Part shown: positions 54,995 through 63,792 of the stretch, one piece after another
How positions within the stretch are numbered: position 1 is the first letter of the stretch
Layout of the letters: each line of letters begins with the position of its first letter
Source: Gluconobacter cerevisiae
Lineage (GTDB): Bacteria; Pseudomonadota; Alphaproteobacteria; Acetobacterales; Acetobacteraceae
Direction of reading: 5' to 3'
NCBI RefSeq assembly: GCF_015244675.1
Contig: NZ_JABCQO010000005.1
Coordinates: forward strand, 1 to 64,000
DNA length: 64,000 bases
The notes under the pieces: model-generated
The model's database searches: none
What the model was told of the DNA's origin: nothing
What the model saw: the letters and a program-made list of their open reading frames with translations, nothing else
Translations under genes and position numbers: made by a program

Positions 54995-56184
54995 TCGATA
55001 TTTTTGCCAAACATGCAGGACTGCGCGCATCTTATGACGGCCTGACGGCGACGTCCCCGCGCAATCCGTTCGAAGTTGTGATTGAACGCCCGGTTTCCGC
55101 CAGCGTCGGCATTATTGAAGGCCGCGAAACGCTTCTGTTCGGGACCAATAACTATCTTGGTCTCAGCCAGTCGAAAAAAGCCATCGAAGCCGCTGTGGAA
55201 ACAGCAGAAACGATGGGCGTCGGCACGACGGGTTCGCGTATCGCCAATGGTACTTTCGGCCTGCATCGCAAGCTGGAAGCCCGTCTGGCTGAATTCTTCC
55301 GGCGCAAGCATTGCATGGTGTTTTCTACCGGGTATCAAGCCAACCTGGGTACGATCTCGGCACTCGTAAACAAAGACGATGTTCTTCTGCTTGATGCGGA
55401 CAGCCATGCCAGCATCTATGACGGTGCCAAACTGTCCGGCGCGCAGGTCATCCGTTTCCGCCACAACGATCCGGTCGATCTGGAAAAACGTCTGGCGCGC
55501 CTCAAGGACCATCCGGGCGCTAAGCTGATTGTCGCCGAGGGCATCTATTCCATGACGGGCAATGTCGCCCCTCTGGACAAATTCGTGGACATCAAGACGC
55601 GCCACGGCGCCTATCTGATGGCTGACGAAGCTCATTCGTTCGGTGTCATGGGCGCGCATGGCCGCGGTGTTGCGGAAGTTCAGGGCTGCGAAGACGGGAT
55701 CGATTTCGTGGTCGGCACCTTCTCCAAGTCGCTTGGCACCGTGGGCGGCTACTGCGTCACGGACCATGACGGCGTGGACCTGATGCGTCTGTGCTCGCGG
55801 CCTTACATGTTCACGGCGTCCCTTCCCCCCGAGATCATTGCCGCTACTATGGCCGCGCTCGAGGACATGCAGGAACATCCTGAACTGCGTACCAAGCTTC
55901 GGGACAACGCGGCGCGCCTGCATTCCGGACTCCAGAAGGCTGGTCTCAAAACGGGCGAGCATGTTTCGCCTGTCGTTGCTGTCACGCTTGAAACCGTGGA
56001 TCAGGCTGTCGCGTTCTGGAACGCGCTTCTGGAAAACGGGGTTTATGTAAATCTTTCCCTTCCGCCCGCAACGCCTGACAATCGTCCTCTGCTACGTTGC
56101 TCGGTTATGGCCGCCCATTCGCCCGAAGAAATCGATCATGCTGTTACGGTCTTTGCGGAAGTTGCGAGATATTTCGGACTGTAA
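54991..56184 (+). CDS. spt: Serine palmitoyltransferase
   Basis: A 397-residue alpha-oxoamine synthase that condenses serine with a fatty acyl thioester to 3-ketosphinganine. PLP Lys246 is in GTFSKSLGTVGGYC, with the stacking His139 (DSHAS), DEAHS (212-216) and GTTGSRIANGTFGLH. AONS (BioF) and KBL share the fold; the preceding acyl-AMP ligase and ACP plus nearby lipid kinase and hydroxylase favour SPT. In Caulobacter the same trio starts ceramide synthesis. The GTG start overlaps the ACP stop (GTGA). Confidence 0.87.
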   Translation: MIDIFAKHAGLRASYDGLTATSPRNPFEVVIERPVSASVGIIEGRETLLFGTNNYLGLSQSKKAIEAAVETAETMGVGTTGSRIANGTFGLHRKLEARLAEFFRRKHCMVFSTGYQANLGTISALVNKDDVLLLDADSHASIYDGAKLSGAQVIRFRHNDPVDLEKRLARLKDHPGAKLIVAEGIYSMTGNVAPLDKFVDIKTRHGAYLMADEAHSFGVMGAHGRGVAEVQGCEDGIDFVVGTFSKSLGTVGGYCVTDHDGVDLMRLCSRPYMFTASLPPEIIAATMAALEDMQEHPELRTKLRDNAARLHSGLQKAGLKTGEHVSPVVAVTLETVDQAVAFWNALLENGVYVNLSLPPATPDNRPLLRCSVMAAHSPEEIDHAVTVFAEVARYFGL

Positions 56185-56247
56185 TCGCATTTACAATCTG
56201 TAACGTTTAAGGGAAGCTAGAACAGTTCACCATCACGGAGACCCTGT

Positions 56248-57009
56248 GTGAAACGGCTGCTTCTGGCTCTTCCTGTTCTTTTTCTTACAAACTGTCCGCT
56301 TCTGGCGGCCACTCCGCCAGATCACCCAGCGCGCCTGAACCAGGAAATTTCTCCGACATATCCCATGGAAATGGTGGAAGCGAACCAGGTAGGTGTCATG
56401 GAACTGACCTTTGACGTCCAACCGGATGGAACGGTCAGGAACGTCAGGGCGTTTGGTACGATGACCCCACAGCAGATCCGAAGCTCGCTGAGTAACATTT
56501 CTCACCTGAGATATGATCCAGCCGTTGTAGGCGGACAGCCGGTCGAAGAGAAAAACGTTCACAAAGAAGTCCGCCTTGCCCTCGACAATCCGGACGTCTC
56601 AATGCTGGAAGCGAATTCTTTCGCCTGCGATGTGACAGATAAGGGCATTCTGAAAAACTGTTCCTCCCCTTTGCCACCCAAGCCAGCGATATTTATGGGA
56701 CGCGCGCTCGTTGACAGCATTAATGGCTGGCAGCTCCCTGCCCGCCATCAGGAGGGGCATCCTGTCCGGGGTCATCAGATTTTTACCGTCGCCGTCGCCG
56801 CAACCAGACAGTCTCCCCTTCCTGCCCCGGTGAGCGAAATTGACCCATCCTGGAACGTGCACGCCTTTATCCAAAGCTGCCCTTCCGATCGAACACAGAC
56901 GCCATGTCAGATCATTCCGCTTGAGGTTTCAGGAAACCATTATCGTCTTCCCGCTGGCGCAAGCCTCCCGGGAAACATGCCTGAAGAACTGATTATTGGG
57001 CTACGGTAA
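56248..57009 (+). CDS. Secreted TonB C-terminal-like protein
   Basis: A 253-residue exported protein. A signal peptide (about residues 1-20, LLAA) precedes a TonB-C-terminal-like domain (SPTYPMEMVEANQVGVMELT, FDVQPDGTVRNVRAF). A second, diverged copy may span residues 125-190 (ANSFACDVTDKG, QIFTVAVAA), and Cys residues may form disulfides. Unlike true TonB there is no cytoplasmic anchor and no Pro-rich linker. GGAG precedes a GTG start by 8 bases. It follows spt by 63 bp, possibly same transcript; role unknown, perhaps a periplasmic or envelope partner. Confidence 0.65.
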   Translation: MKRLLLALPVLFLTNCPLLAATPPDHPARLNQEISPTYPMEMVEANQVGVMELTFDVQPDGTVRNVRAFGTMTPQQIRSSLSNISHLRYDPAVVGGQPVEEKNVHKEVRLALDNPDVSMLEANSFACDVTDKGILKNCSSPLPPKPAIFMGRALVDSINGWQLPARHQEGHPVRGHQIFTVAVAATRQSPLPAPVSEIDPSWNVHAFIQSCPSDRTQTPCQIIPLEVSGNHYRLPAGASLPGNMPEELIIGLR

Positions 57010-57015
57010 AAAGCT

Positions 57016-57954
57016 TCAGGGCCGGGAACGAAACAGAAGATGCCGCGCCCGCCATATGAGAGACGGCAGCATCACGAGCGGATGTCGACTCTCAAAAGGC
57101 GATAGCTGCATGTCGAAGCCGGTATGACGCTGTATTTTCCACGCCAGATAGGACGCACCGTTTTCAAAGGTGAAAGCGGCTTTCAACAGTCTGGCCACAT
57201 TGCGCGGCCGACCAGATGCCTGCACCAATTCCCATCGACGCATTGCTTTTTGACGTAGCGCTGTACTGATAACGGGTTCCAGCGTGTCGCCATTCGTCGA
57301 GAACTGAAGGCGCCCCCGTGCCCATCCCAGCGGCAGCAAAGCTGCATAACGCGCTTCCTGCCCTTCCAGAATACTATTACCCCGACCCTTTTTCTCGACC
57401 CGCAGTTCGGACGCATAAGTATGAGCAAACAGGGTTTTCCAAAACTCCTGTGCGGTCATGGAAGGTGCACCCAGAAGTGCAGCCCAACACGAAGCCGTCG
57501 TCACACATCCTGCAATCAAGGTAAGAAGACTGTCCGCACTCTCGGGCCCGCGCACCCAGACCAGCCGGACCGGCTGGCAGAAACGCGCCCAGATCGTCGT
57601 GTCCAAAGCGCCAAGACTGGTGCGTGCGGCGAACTGCTCACGGGAGAGCACTGCAATTTTTGCGCGCAGAACGCGGTCCTGATACCGGAATTCCGAATAC
57701 CGAACATTGGGCGGCAACACGAGATTTCCGGTCCGGGCAATCAGTCCACCTGAAAAGCCTGCGGCATTTTCGGTGACGATATAGAAGTCAAGAATGCCGT
57801 CCGGATCGGACTTACGTAGCAACGAGCCGTAAAACAGCACACCAAGCGGCAGGACAGGGCAGGCTTGGGCCAAAGCATCGGCGAAAGCGCTGATACCGGG
57901 GTCGAGAGGAGTGGTCAGTTCGCCAATCAGCCGCCTTTCGAGCGCATCAGGCAT
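57016..57954 (-). CDS. TAM41-like nucleotidyltransferase
   Basis: A 312-residue protein with a nucleotidyltransferase N-terminus: GVLFYGSLLRKSD (GS at residues 43-44) and ILDFYIVTENAAG (Asp56). Later stretches follow the order of TAM41, the mitochondrial CDP-diacylglycerol synthase: NVRYSEFRYQDRVLRAKIAV, LSREQF, then DTTIWARFCQPVRLVW. TAM41 makes CDP-lipid from CTP and a phosphatidate. Here the ATG at 57954 overlaps the lipid kinase stop by 8 bp, so a kinase-made phospholipid such as ceramide 1-phosphate is a good candidate substrate. Assignment is from motifs only. Confidence 0.6.
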   Translation of the reverse strand: MPDALERRLIGELTTPLDPGISAFADALAQACPVLPLGVLFYGSLLRKSDPDGILDFYIVTENAAGFSGGLIARTGNLVLPPNVRYSEFRYQDRVLRAKIAVLSREQFAARTSLGALDTTIWARFCQPVRLVWVRGPESADSLLTLIAGCVTTASCWAALLGAPSMTAQEFWKTLFAHTYASELRVEKKGRGNSILEGQEARYAALLPLGWARGRLQFSTNGDTLEPVISTALRQKAMRRWELVQASGRPRNVARLLKAAFTFENGASYLAWKIQRHTGFDMQLSPFESRHPLVMLPSLIWRARHLLFRSRP

Positions 57955-58912
57955 GGAGGAACCGGAAGCTGGGCGCACGCTCCAGTCTCAGCACACCGTC
58001 CGGCGCAGCGCTGAAAACCTCTCCGTCGAGAACAAAGTCGCTTTCCGTCACCAGAGTCATGTCATCCGTACGGCCACTGACGTAATCGGGATGACGACGC
58101 AACCAGCGCGGCGCACGACCACACAGGAGTGCCCATGTGGCTCGCAGGAGATTTTCGGGCTGCGCGCTGACATCAAGGTAGCGAAGACCCTCAACATTGG
58201 GTTCAGCGTCCCAGAACGGCCAGATCCCACGTGACAGACATGACAGCCCCGTTGCAAGAAACATGAAGCTCTGCCCGTCATAAACATGCCCGCCCGTTTC
58301 GATCCGGAGCGGATCTCCCCGGAGCCACGCTTCGCGGCTTTTGCGGAACATGAGGCTGACGAACGTAGTGAGAAGGGTGATCCCTACGGCCAGATCATGC
58401 GGCGCAAAACGCAGGACCGTTGGCGAATGGGCGATGCGAACGGCCCGTGCAAATCCGGCACATCCCCCGAAAAGCCCAAGTACAGGCATGCGGTCGGTTC
58501 CGGGCCAGGACAGGCGGATCGGTGTGCGGATGCTGGAGCGCAGGGCGCCTGCCTTCAGGCGACGGATGGCTTCCATACCCCGCAGGCCAAACCCAACGTC
58601 ACTGGCAATCAGGTTCGTATTACCCGACGCCAGAACCACAATATCAGGCAGACGGTCTGCGGGATAGGCGCGCGCGATCGCAGTCAGGGCCGTACTGACC
58701 GTTCCGTCTCCGCCATCAATGATGATGGTGTCGATACCTCGTTCGTAGAGCTGGCGAACATGAGCAGTGGTCCCTTCCCGACTGTCGGAGGGAACGAAAT
58801 CCTTCCCCAGAAGGGCCTGGGCCTCGACAGCAAAACTGGAACCGTTCCGGCGGTTTTTCCGGCTACGGGCATTATGGATCAAGGCTATGCGCACTGGGGA
58901 GGCAATCTTCAT
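57947..58912 (-). CDS. Diacylglycerol/ceramide kinase-like lipid kinase
   Basis: A 321-residue DAGK-catalytic-domain protein. RIALIHNARSRKNRRN replaces the usual NPxSG loop, and IIIDGGDGTVSTAL (GGDGT at residues 67-71) is the nucleotide motif; VVLASGNTNLIASDVG and the C-terminal beta-sandwich (DFVLDGEVFSA) follow. Such kinases act on diacylglycerol, sphingosine or ceramide. Its place beside spt suggests a ceramide kinase. The ATG at 58912 is chosen for family fit; a GTG at 58972 would add 20 basic residues. It diverges from the metallophosphoesterase operon. Confidence 0.78.
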   Translation of the reverse strand: MKIASPVRIALIHNARSRKNRRNGSSFAVEAQALLGKDFVPSDSREGTTAHVRQLYERGIDTIIIDGGDGTVSTALTAIARAYPADRLPDIVVLASGNTNLIASDVGFGLRGMEAIRRLKAGALRSSIRTPIRLSWPGTDRMPVLGLFGGCAGFARAVRIAHSPTVLRFAPHDLAVGITLLTTFVSLMFRKSREAWLRGDPLRIETGGHVYDGQSFMFLATGLSCLSRGIWPFWDAEPNVEGLRYLDVSAQPENLLRATWALLCGRAPRWLRRHPDYVSGRTDDMTLVTESDFVLDGEVFSAAPDGVLRLERAPSFRFLHA

Positions 58913-59032
58913 ATGGCGTTCGGCTATGCGGGCGGGTCTAGCACGGCTATGATGGAACTGCCAGAACGGCACATCCCGGCAGTCCCGGGCGCCGCTTCAT
59001 GGCGTGGATACTGACAAGGCCTCTTTCTGATC

Positions 59033-59971
59033 ATGACCCCTGACCTGCCCGCAGATCCCCTCTCGTCGCGGCACACGTCCCCTGTCACAACGCCTCATGT
59101 TACATTGGCCCATATTTCAGACCCGCACCTGCCTCCACCGCCAGTTCACTGGCGTGCGGCGCTCAACAAACGCGTCCTGAGCCTGCTGTCGTGGAAAAAA
59201 CACCGCCAGTACGTCCACCTCGCTCAGACCTGTGCAGCATTGGTGAAGGATATCGGACGCGCAGGCGTGGATACCATCCTCGTAAGCGGGGATCTGACCA
59301 ATTTTGGAACCCCGGACGAATTTTCAGAGGCCGCCCGCTGGCTTGAAGCTCTCCCCGCCCCGGCCCTCGTGATTCCCGGCAATCATGACTGCATGGTCCG
59401 GCAACCGGCTTCAGCCGGGCTCGAGCAGTGGGAACGCTGGTCCGCGCGGCAATATCCGTATGTCCGTATCCAAAACGGAACTGCGATCGTAGGTGTCAAT
59501 TCCGGCATTCCCACAGCCCCCTTCATGGCATACGGCCGCGTTGGGCGCAGACAGCGGGAGCGGCTCGAAGCCCTGCTGACGCGCCTTGGAGAAGAAGGGC
59601 TGTGCCGGGTCGTGATGATCCATCATCCGCCGAAGCGCGGCCTCGTTCCCTGGCGCAAATCCCTGCTGGATCACCGCGAGTTTGCGGCCCTTCTACGACG
59701 GGCCGGAGCGGAAATCGTCCTGCACGGCCATTCCCATGACGCGACGCTGACCCATATCGCCGGAACGGACATTCCACTGCTGGGCGTTGCGTCGGCCTCT
59801 CTGACCGATGACCGCCCTCATCGACAGGCCTGCTGGAATCATCTGACGATCCACCCATATGAGGGGGGCTGGCACATTGATCTGGCCCGTCACCGGTTGG
59901 ATGGTTCGGTCAGCGAGCGCGCTTCATGGAAGCGGGCCGGATGGAAGCACACTGGAAGGACAGACGCGTGA
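59033..59971 (+). CDS. Calcineurin-like metallophosphoesterase
   Basis: A 312-residue dinuclear-metal phosphoesterase with every motif: SDPHLP (Asp30, His32), GDLTN (86-90), GNHD (116-119), MIHHPP (His197-198), GHSH (232-235). No signal peptide, so cytosolic or membrane-peripheral. It resembles the class III phosphodiesterase/LpxH-like group. As first gene of a lipid-export operon it may cleave a phosphate or pyrophosphate bond in a lipid intermediate, as LpxH does in lipid A synthesis (inference). Its stop overlaps the next start (GTGA). Confidence 0.85.
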   Translation: MTPDLPADPLSSRHTSPVTTPHVTLAHISDPHLPPPPVHWRAALNKRVLSLLSWKKHRQYVHLAQTCAALVKDIGRAGVDTILVSGDLTNFGTPDEFSEAARWLEALPAPALVIPGNHDCMVRQPASAGLEQWERWSARQYPYVRIQNGTAIVGVNSGIPTAPFMAYGRVGRRQRERLEALLTRLGEEGLCRVVMIHHPPKRGLVPWRKSLLDHREFAALLRRAGAEIVLHGHSHDATLTHIAGTDIPLLGVASASLTDDRPHRQACWNHLTIHPYEGGWHIDLARHRLDGSVSERASWKRAGWKHTGRTDA

Positions 59972-61122
59972 AACAGCGGGCCAATATTCTGGACCGCTAT
60001 CTGCTGACGCAGATGGCGCCGCCATTTGCGATCGCGCTTCTGGCGATGCTGGTCGCCCTGCTTCTCGAGCGCCTCCTATCGCTTTTCGACTATCTCGCAT
60101 CCGCAGGGAGTTCCCTTGCGACCTGCATCGCGCTCCTGACGGATCTGCTGCCTCATTATTTCGGCATCGCCCTGCCTGCGGCCTTGTGCATCGCGGTCTT
60201 CCTGACTGTTCGAGGCATGAGCGACAACAACGAGATTGACGCCCTTCAGGCCGGCCGGGTCTCGCTCATGCGGATCAGCCGCCCCTTCATGATCGTCGGC
60301 CTGCTTCTCGGTGCTGCAAGCGTGTTCCTGTACGGCTATATCCAGCCCGTGGCCCGGTACGACTATCGCGCAGGCTTCTATTTTGCCGAACATACCGGCT
60401 GGGCGCCCCATCTTCAGGCCGGGATGTTCGCCTCCACCTCCAGTAAGGCCGTCATGACCGCAGACAGCGTGAGCCATGCCGGAACCCGCCTCAAACGCGT
60501 TTTCATTCGTGAAGTCAGTGCAAATGGGGTGGCCCACATTATCACGGCCCAAACTGGCGCGCTGACCATTTCGGAAAAAACGCGCAGCACGCGCCTCGAT
60601 CTGTGGAACGGAGAAATCGTGGACGATCCGTTTCAGGCCACCCACCCCCACAAGCCGACCGTCACGCATTTCGAACATGTCGTTCGCGTCATTGACCGGC
60701 CGGATAAGGAAACCGCTTTCCGAACACGCGGAGCCGACGAGCGTGAACTGACTCTGCTCGAACTCGCCCATGATCTGCGTTACGGCCTGCCGGGCATCGA
60801 ATACCGTACACTTCGGGCTGAAATGGATTTCCGCATGGCGCGCGCCATCGCCATTCCCTTCATTCCCCCGCTCGCAGTCGCACTCGCCATCAGCGCGCGA
60901 CGCCGGAAATCCGTCTGGGGTCTGATCGCCGTCGCCGTCATCCTGATCAGCTTTGACCAGACCCTGATGTTCGGGCACAGCCTGGCCTCAACAGGTCGTC
61001 TGCCAATCTGGCTGGCGATATGGGTGCCGGAAGCCATATTCTGCATAGGCTGTCTGGCGGCACTGCTGCGTCGGTCCCGCGGCTCATGGCGCCGCCGCTT
61101 GCTGAAGCGGGTTGCAGCATGA
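59968..61122 (+). CDS. LptF-type lipid exporter permease
   Basis: A 384-residue permease of the LptF/LptG family (YjgP/YjgQ). Three N-terminal helices (ILDRYLLTQMAPPFAIALLA start; PHYFGIALPAALCIAVFLTV; EIDALQAGRVSLMRISRPFM), a periplasmic beta-jellyroll of about 160 residues, and three C-terminal helices are seen. The GTG at 59968 is chosen because GAAGGA lies 7 bases upstream. The partner LptG-like gene follows with an ATGA overlap. In Lpt, such pairs with an ATPase lift LPS from the inner membrane; here the operon points to a sphingolipid. Confidence 0.8.
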   Translation: MKQRANILDRYLLTQMAPPFAIALLAMLVALLLERLLSLFDYLASAGSSLATCIALLTDLLPHYFGIALPAALCIAVFLTVRGMSDNNEIDALQAGRVSLMRISRPFMIVGLLLGAASVFLYGYIQPVARYDYRAGFYFAEHTGWAPHLQAGMFASTSSKAVMTADSVSHAGTRLKRVFIREVSANGVAHIITAQTGALTISEKTRSTRLDLWNGEIVDDPFQATHPHKPTVTHFEHVVRVIDRPDKETAFRTRGADERELTLLELAHDLRYGLPGIEYRTLRAEMDFRMARAIAIPFIPPLAVALAISARRRKSVWGLIAVAVILISFDQTLMFGHSLASTGRLPIWLAIWVPEAIFCIGCLAALLRRSRGSWRRRLLKRVAA

Positions 61123-62228
61123 GCGACTCCCAATTTTCCATGCCGCGCTTCGTGCTGGTCAGAGCGCTCAACCGGGCCCTGCTGGGACGGTTTATGCTCT
61201 GCGGTGTCGTACTCGTCTCCCTGCTGGAAATTCTGGCACTCATGGAGAAGACAACACCGATCCTGAACCGGCACCTTGGTCTCCGCGGGATTCTGACCTT
61301 CGCCTTCCTGCACCTTCCGGCACTGAGCATCGACATCATGCCGCTGGCCTTCATGGTCGGGGCGCTCTTCCTCCTCACGCAGATGACGCTGTCGAGCGAG
61401 ATCTCGGCCCTGCGTGCCGCCGGACTTTCAACAATCGCGCTATACCGCCTGCTTCTGCCCGCAGTCCTGATTGTTGGTATCGGCGGAACCTGTGCCCAGT
61501 ACTGGCTTGTTCCTCCTTGCGAAAATGCCCTTACCACATGGTGGAACCGAACGGACCCTCTGGCTGGGCAGGCCGGGCAGCCAGAAGACGATATCCTCTG
61601 GTTTCGCGCGGGGCCCACACTCGTCCGGATCGGGCAGATCGCCCAGGGAGGATACTTCCTGCGGGACGTGACAATCTATCATCGTGACTCCACGGGGCTG
61701 CTGACAGGCACCGAGCACACGAATACGCTGACCTACGCACAGGATCAGTGGCACCCGGATGGGGCGCAGGACCTCTCCCTTTCCGAAGACAAGTCCTTCG
61801 TGAACGTCACAACGGGCGACAACACCTTTATTATTCCCGCCACCCCATCCACCATCATGACGCTGTCCCAGAGCGGGGCTTTTGTCACGCCAGGTCAGAT
61901 CAGCGCCATTCTGCACAGAGGGGCTGCTGCAAGCCTGCCAAGGGCCACGTACCGTATGGCCCTCTTTGGCGGCATGATTTTACCGTTTGAAATTGCAGTA
62001 ATGCTTCTATTGACGCTTCCGGTGATCTATATCCCTCCCCGTGCAGGACTTCGAAATCCTCTTCCGGTGTACGTTCTTGGCGCCGGAATGGGGTTCGTCA
62101 TCCTGCAGGGAATGATTTCCGCACTTGGAAACGCAGGCACGCTGCCAGCCCCGCTGGCTGTCAGCGTCGGGCCACTGCTTGGCGCCCTCCTGGGTTTGAC
62201 CTGGCTCCTGCGGATGGAGGAACGATGA
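61119..62228 (+). CDS. LptG-type lipid exporter permease
   Basis: A 369-residue LptF/LptG-family permease, partner of the preceding gene. N-terminal helices (RFMLCGVVLVSLLEILALME; LTFAFLHLPALSIDIMPLAF, the LP-x5-P pattern of LptG; SSEISALRAAGLSTIALYRL), a periplasmic domain with WFRAGPTLVRIGQI and LRDVTIYHRD, and C-terminal helices. It starts within the previous stop (ATGA) and ends overlapping the hydroxylase start. No LptB-like ATPase is present in the window, so it would use a shared one. Confidence 0.8.
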   Translation: MSDSQFSMPRFVLVRALNRALLGRFMLCGVVLVSLLEILALMEKTTPILNRHLGLRGILTFAFLHLPALSIDIMPLAFMVGALFLLTQMTLSSEISALRAAGLSTIALYRLLLPAVLIVGIGGTCAQYWLVPPCENALTTWWNRTDPLAGQAGQPEDDILWFRAGPTLVRIGQIAQGGYFLRDVTIYHRDSTGLLTGTEHTNTLTYAQDQWHPDGAQDLSLSEDKSFVNVTTGDNTFIIPATPSTIMTLSQSGAFVTPGQISAILHRGAAASLPRATYRMALFGGMILPFEIAVMLLLTLPVIYIPPRAGLRNPLPVYVLGAGMGFVILQGMISALGNAGTLPAPLAVSVGPLLGALLGLTWLLRMEER

Positions 62229-63040
62229 GCATTTTCACTGCACCGTGGCGCAACATGTCCGCCATCCGGACAGGCCGCAGCTTTGATCTGGGAAAGATGA
62301 ACCTCTCCCAGCTCTGGTTCGCCTATCTGACCTATCCGACGATCCTGCTTTATTTCGCCCTGATCGCAGGCGCGGCCTGGGCAGCCCTGCATTTCTCGGC
62401 CTCCCTATGGGTTACACTCCTCCCCGTCCCCGTCGTGATCATGGTTTATCCGCTGGCCTGGTATGCGATCCATCGCTTCATTCTTCACGGACGCTGGCTC
62501 TATCGCAACCATTGGACGGCCTCTCTCTGGAAGCGCATCCATTTCGACCATCATCAGGACCCGCATCTGCTAGACGTTCTGTTCGGCTCACCGCTGAACA
62601 CGGTGCCGACGATGGCCATCATCACGATGCCGATCGGCGGTCTGATCGCAGGCTGGAGTGGCGCGTTCTGCGCCCTTTCGACTGCGCTGATCATGACCTG
62701 CATCTATGAATTCTTCCACTGCATCCAGCATCTGGCCTACAAGCCGCGCTGGAAATGGGTGGCGGACATCAAGCAGTTACACGTCCTGCATCATTTCCAT
62801 GACGAAGACGGCAATTACGGCATCACAAACTATGTGCCGGACCGCCTGTTCAGCAGCTTCTACCGTGAAGCCCGCGACCGGCCCCGCAGCAAACACGTCT
62901 TCAATCTCGGCTATGATATTGAAGAAGCACGCCGCTATCCGTGGGTTATGGACCTGACCGGCTCACCGCCGAAAGATCGTCCCGATGGAGCCCGTCCAGC
63001 CGCCCCCCGCAAAACGCCAGACCGTAACCACGCGGCATGA
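62225..63040 (+). CDS. Fatty acid/ceramide hydroxylase superfamily protein
   Basis: A 271-residue integral membrane di-iron enzyme of the sterol desaturase/fatty acid hydroxylase group. Histidine clusters: HRFILH (83-88), HFDHH (106-110), HCIQH (165-169) and HVLHHFH (186-192), between hydrophobic helices. Members hydroxylate sphingolipid acyl chains or long-chain bases. Position next to LptF/G-like genes in the spt neighbourhood supports a 2-hydroxy-ceramide role, consistent with hydroxylated ceramides reported from acetic acid bacteria. ATGA overlaps at both ends. Confidence 0.82.
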   Translation: MSIFTAPWRNMSAIRTGRSFDLGKMNLSQLWFAYLTYPTILLYFALIAGAAWAALHFSASLWVTLLPVPVVIMVYPLAWYAIHRFILHGRWLYRNHWTASLWKRIHFDHHQDPHLLDVLFGSPLNTVPTMAIITMPIGGLIAGWSGAFCALSTALIMTCIYEFFHCIQHLAYKPRWKWVADIKQLHVLHHFHDEDGNYGITNYVPDRLFSSFYREARDRPRSKHVFNLGYDIEEARRYPWVMDLTGSPPKDRPDGARPAAPRKTPDRNHAA

Positions 63041-63792
63041 GTCTTCCGGTTCTGGTGCTCGCAGGCTCCCGTGACGGGGAGAATGATGTTCTCGCAAAGC
63101 TTGGACAGGTTTCTCACAAAGCGCTCCTTCCCGTTGGTGGCCAGCCCATGCTGGCCCGTGTGCTGGACACCATTGCCCGCACGCCCGGCCTCGGGCCCGT
63201 CACGATCAGCATCGAAAACCCCGACTGCATCAAGGATCTCGCAGGCGACGCCACGATCCTGCACTCAGCCCCCTCTCCCAGCGAAAGCGTTGCCGAAGCC
63301 ATCGACAGGATCGGCACGCCCTGTCTGGTGACAACGGCCGATCATGCACTCCTCCGCCCGAAATGGATTGAGGAGTTTCTGGCCAAAGCACAGGGCTGCG
63401 ATCTGGCCGCCGGTGTGGCGTTACGTGCGACGGTTGAACGCGACGTTCCCAGCACGAAACGCACCTATATCCACCTGTCAGATATGAGCTTTTCAGGCTG
63501 TAACCTATTCCTGATCGGCAGCCCAAAAGGGCGGAACGTCATCGCGCTGTGGAAGCGCCTTCAGCAGAACCGCAAGCGCCCGCTCCGGATGGCATTGACG
63601 CTCGGCCTCGGCACGCTGCTGCGCGCCATAACGCGTACGCTGGATTCCAACGCTCTTTACGGCCGCATCCAGAAGCTCACCGGTGCGAACGTCCGGCTGG
63701 TGAAGCTGTCTGACGGCCGTGCAGCGGTCGATGTGGACAAGCCTTCCGACCTGACGCTGGCTGAACAGATTCTGGCGCGGACGACCCCATGA
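63037..63792 (+). CDS. MobA-like NTP transferase
   Basis: A 251-residue Rossmann-like nucleotidyltransferase. LPVLVLAGSRDGENDVLAK and HKALLPVGGQPMLARVLDTI are the nucleotide-binding start, and TTADHALLRPKWIE the metal-binding Asp region. Related enzymes make NDP-sugars, CDP-alcohols or molybdopterin cofactors. In this operon it probably activates a head-group precursor, for example a CDP- or NDP-linked sugar or polyol. ATGA overlaps with both neighbours. Confidence 0.75.
   Translation: MSLPVLVLAGSRDGENDVLAKLGQVSHKALLPVGGQPMLARVLDTIARTPGLGPVTISIENPDCIKDLAGDATILHSAPSPSESVAEAIDRIGTPCLVTTADHALLRPKWIEEFLAKAQGCDLAAGVALRATVERDVPSTKRTYIHLSDMSFSGCNLFLIGSPKGRNVIALWKRLQQNRKRPLRMALTLGLGTLLRAITRTLDSNALYGRIQKLTGANVRLVKLSDGRAAVDVDKPSDLTLAEQILARTTP

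Noticed and set aside
54991-56184. 8-amino-7-oxononanoate synthase (BioF) or glycine C-acetyltransferase (KBL) as the main call
   Set aside because: Same fold, but no biotin or threonine-catabolism genes adjoin and the acyl-AMP ligase/ACP context favours serine palmitoyltransferase.
59968-62228. Calling these genes simply lptF and lptG of LPS transport
   Set aside because: Family membership is clear, but the operon lacks LPS genes and belongs to the sphingolipid cluster; without the rest of the genome the LPS role can be neither assigned nor excluded, so no symbol was given.
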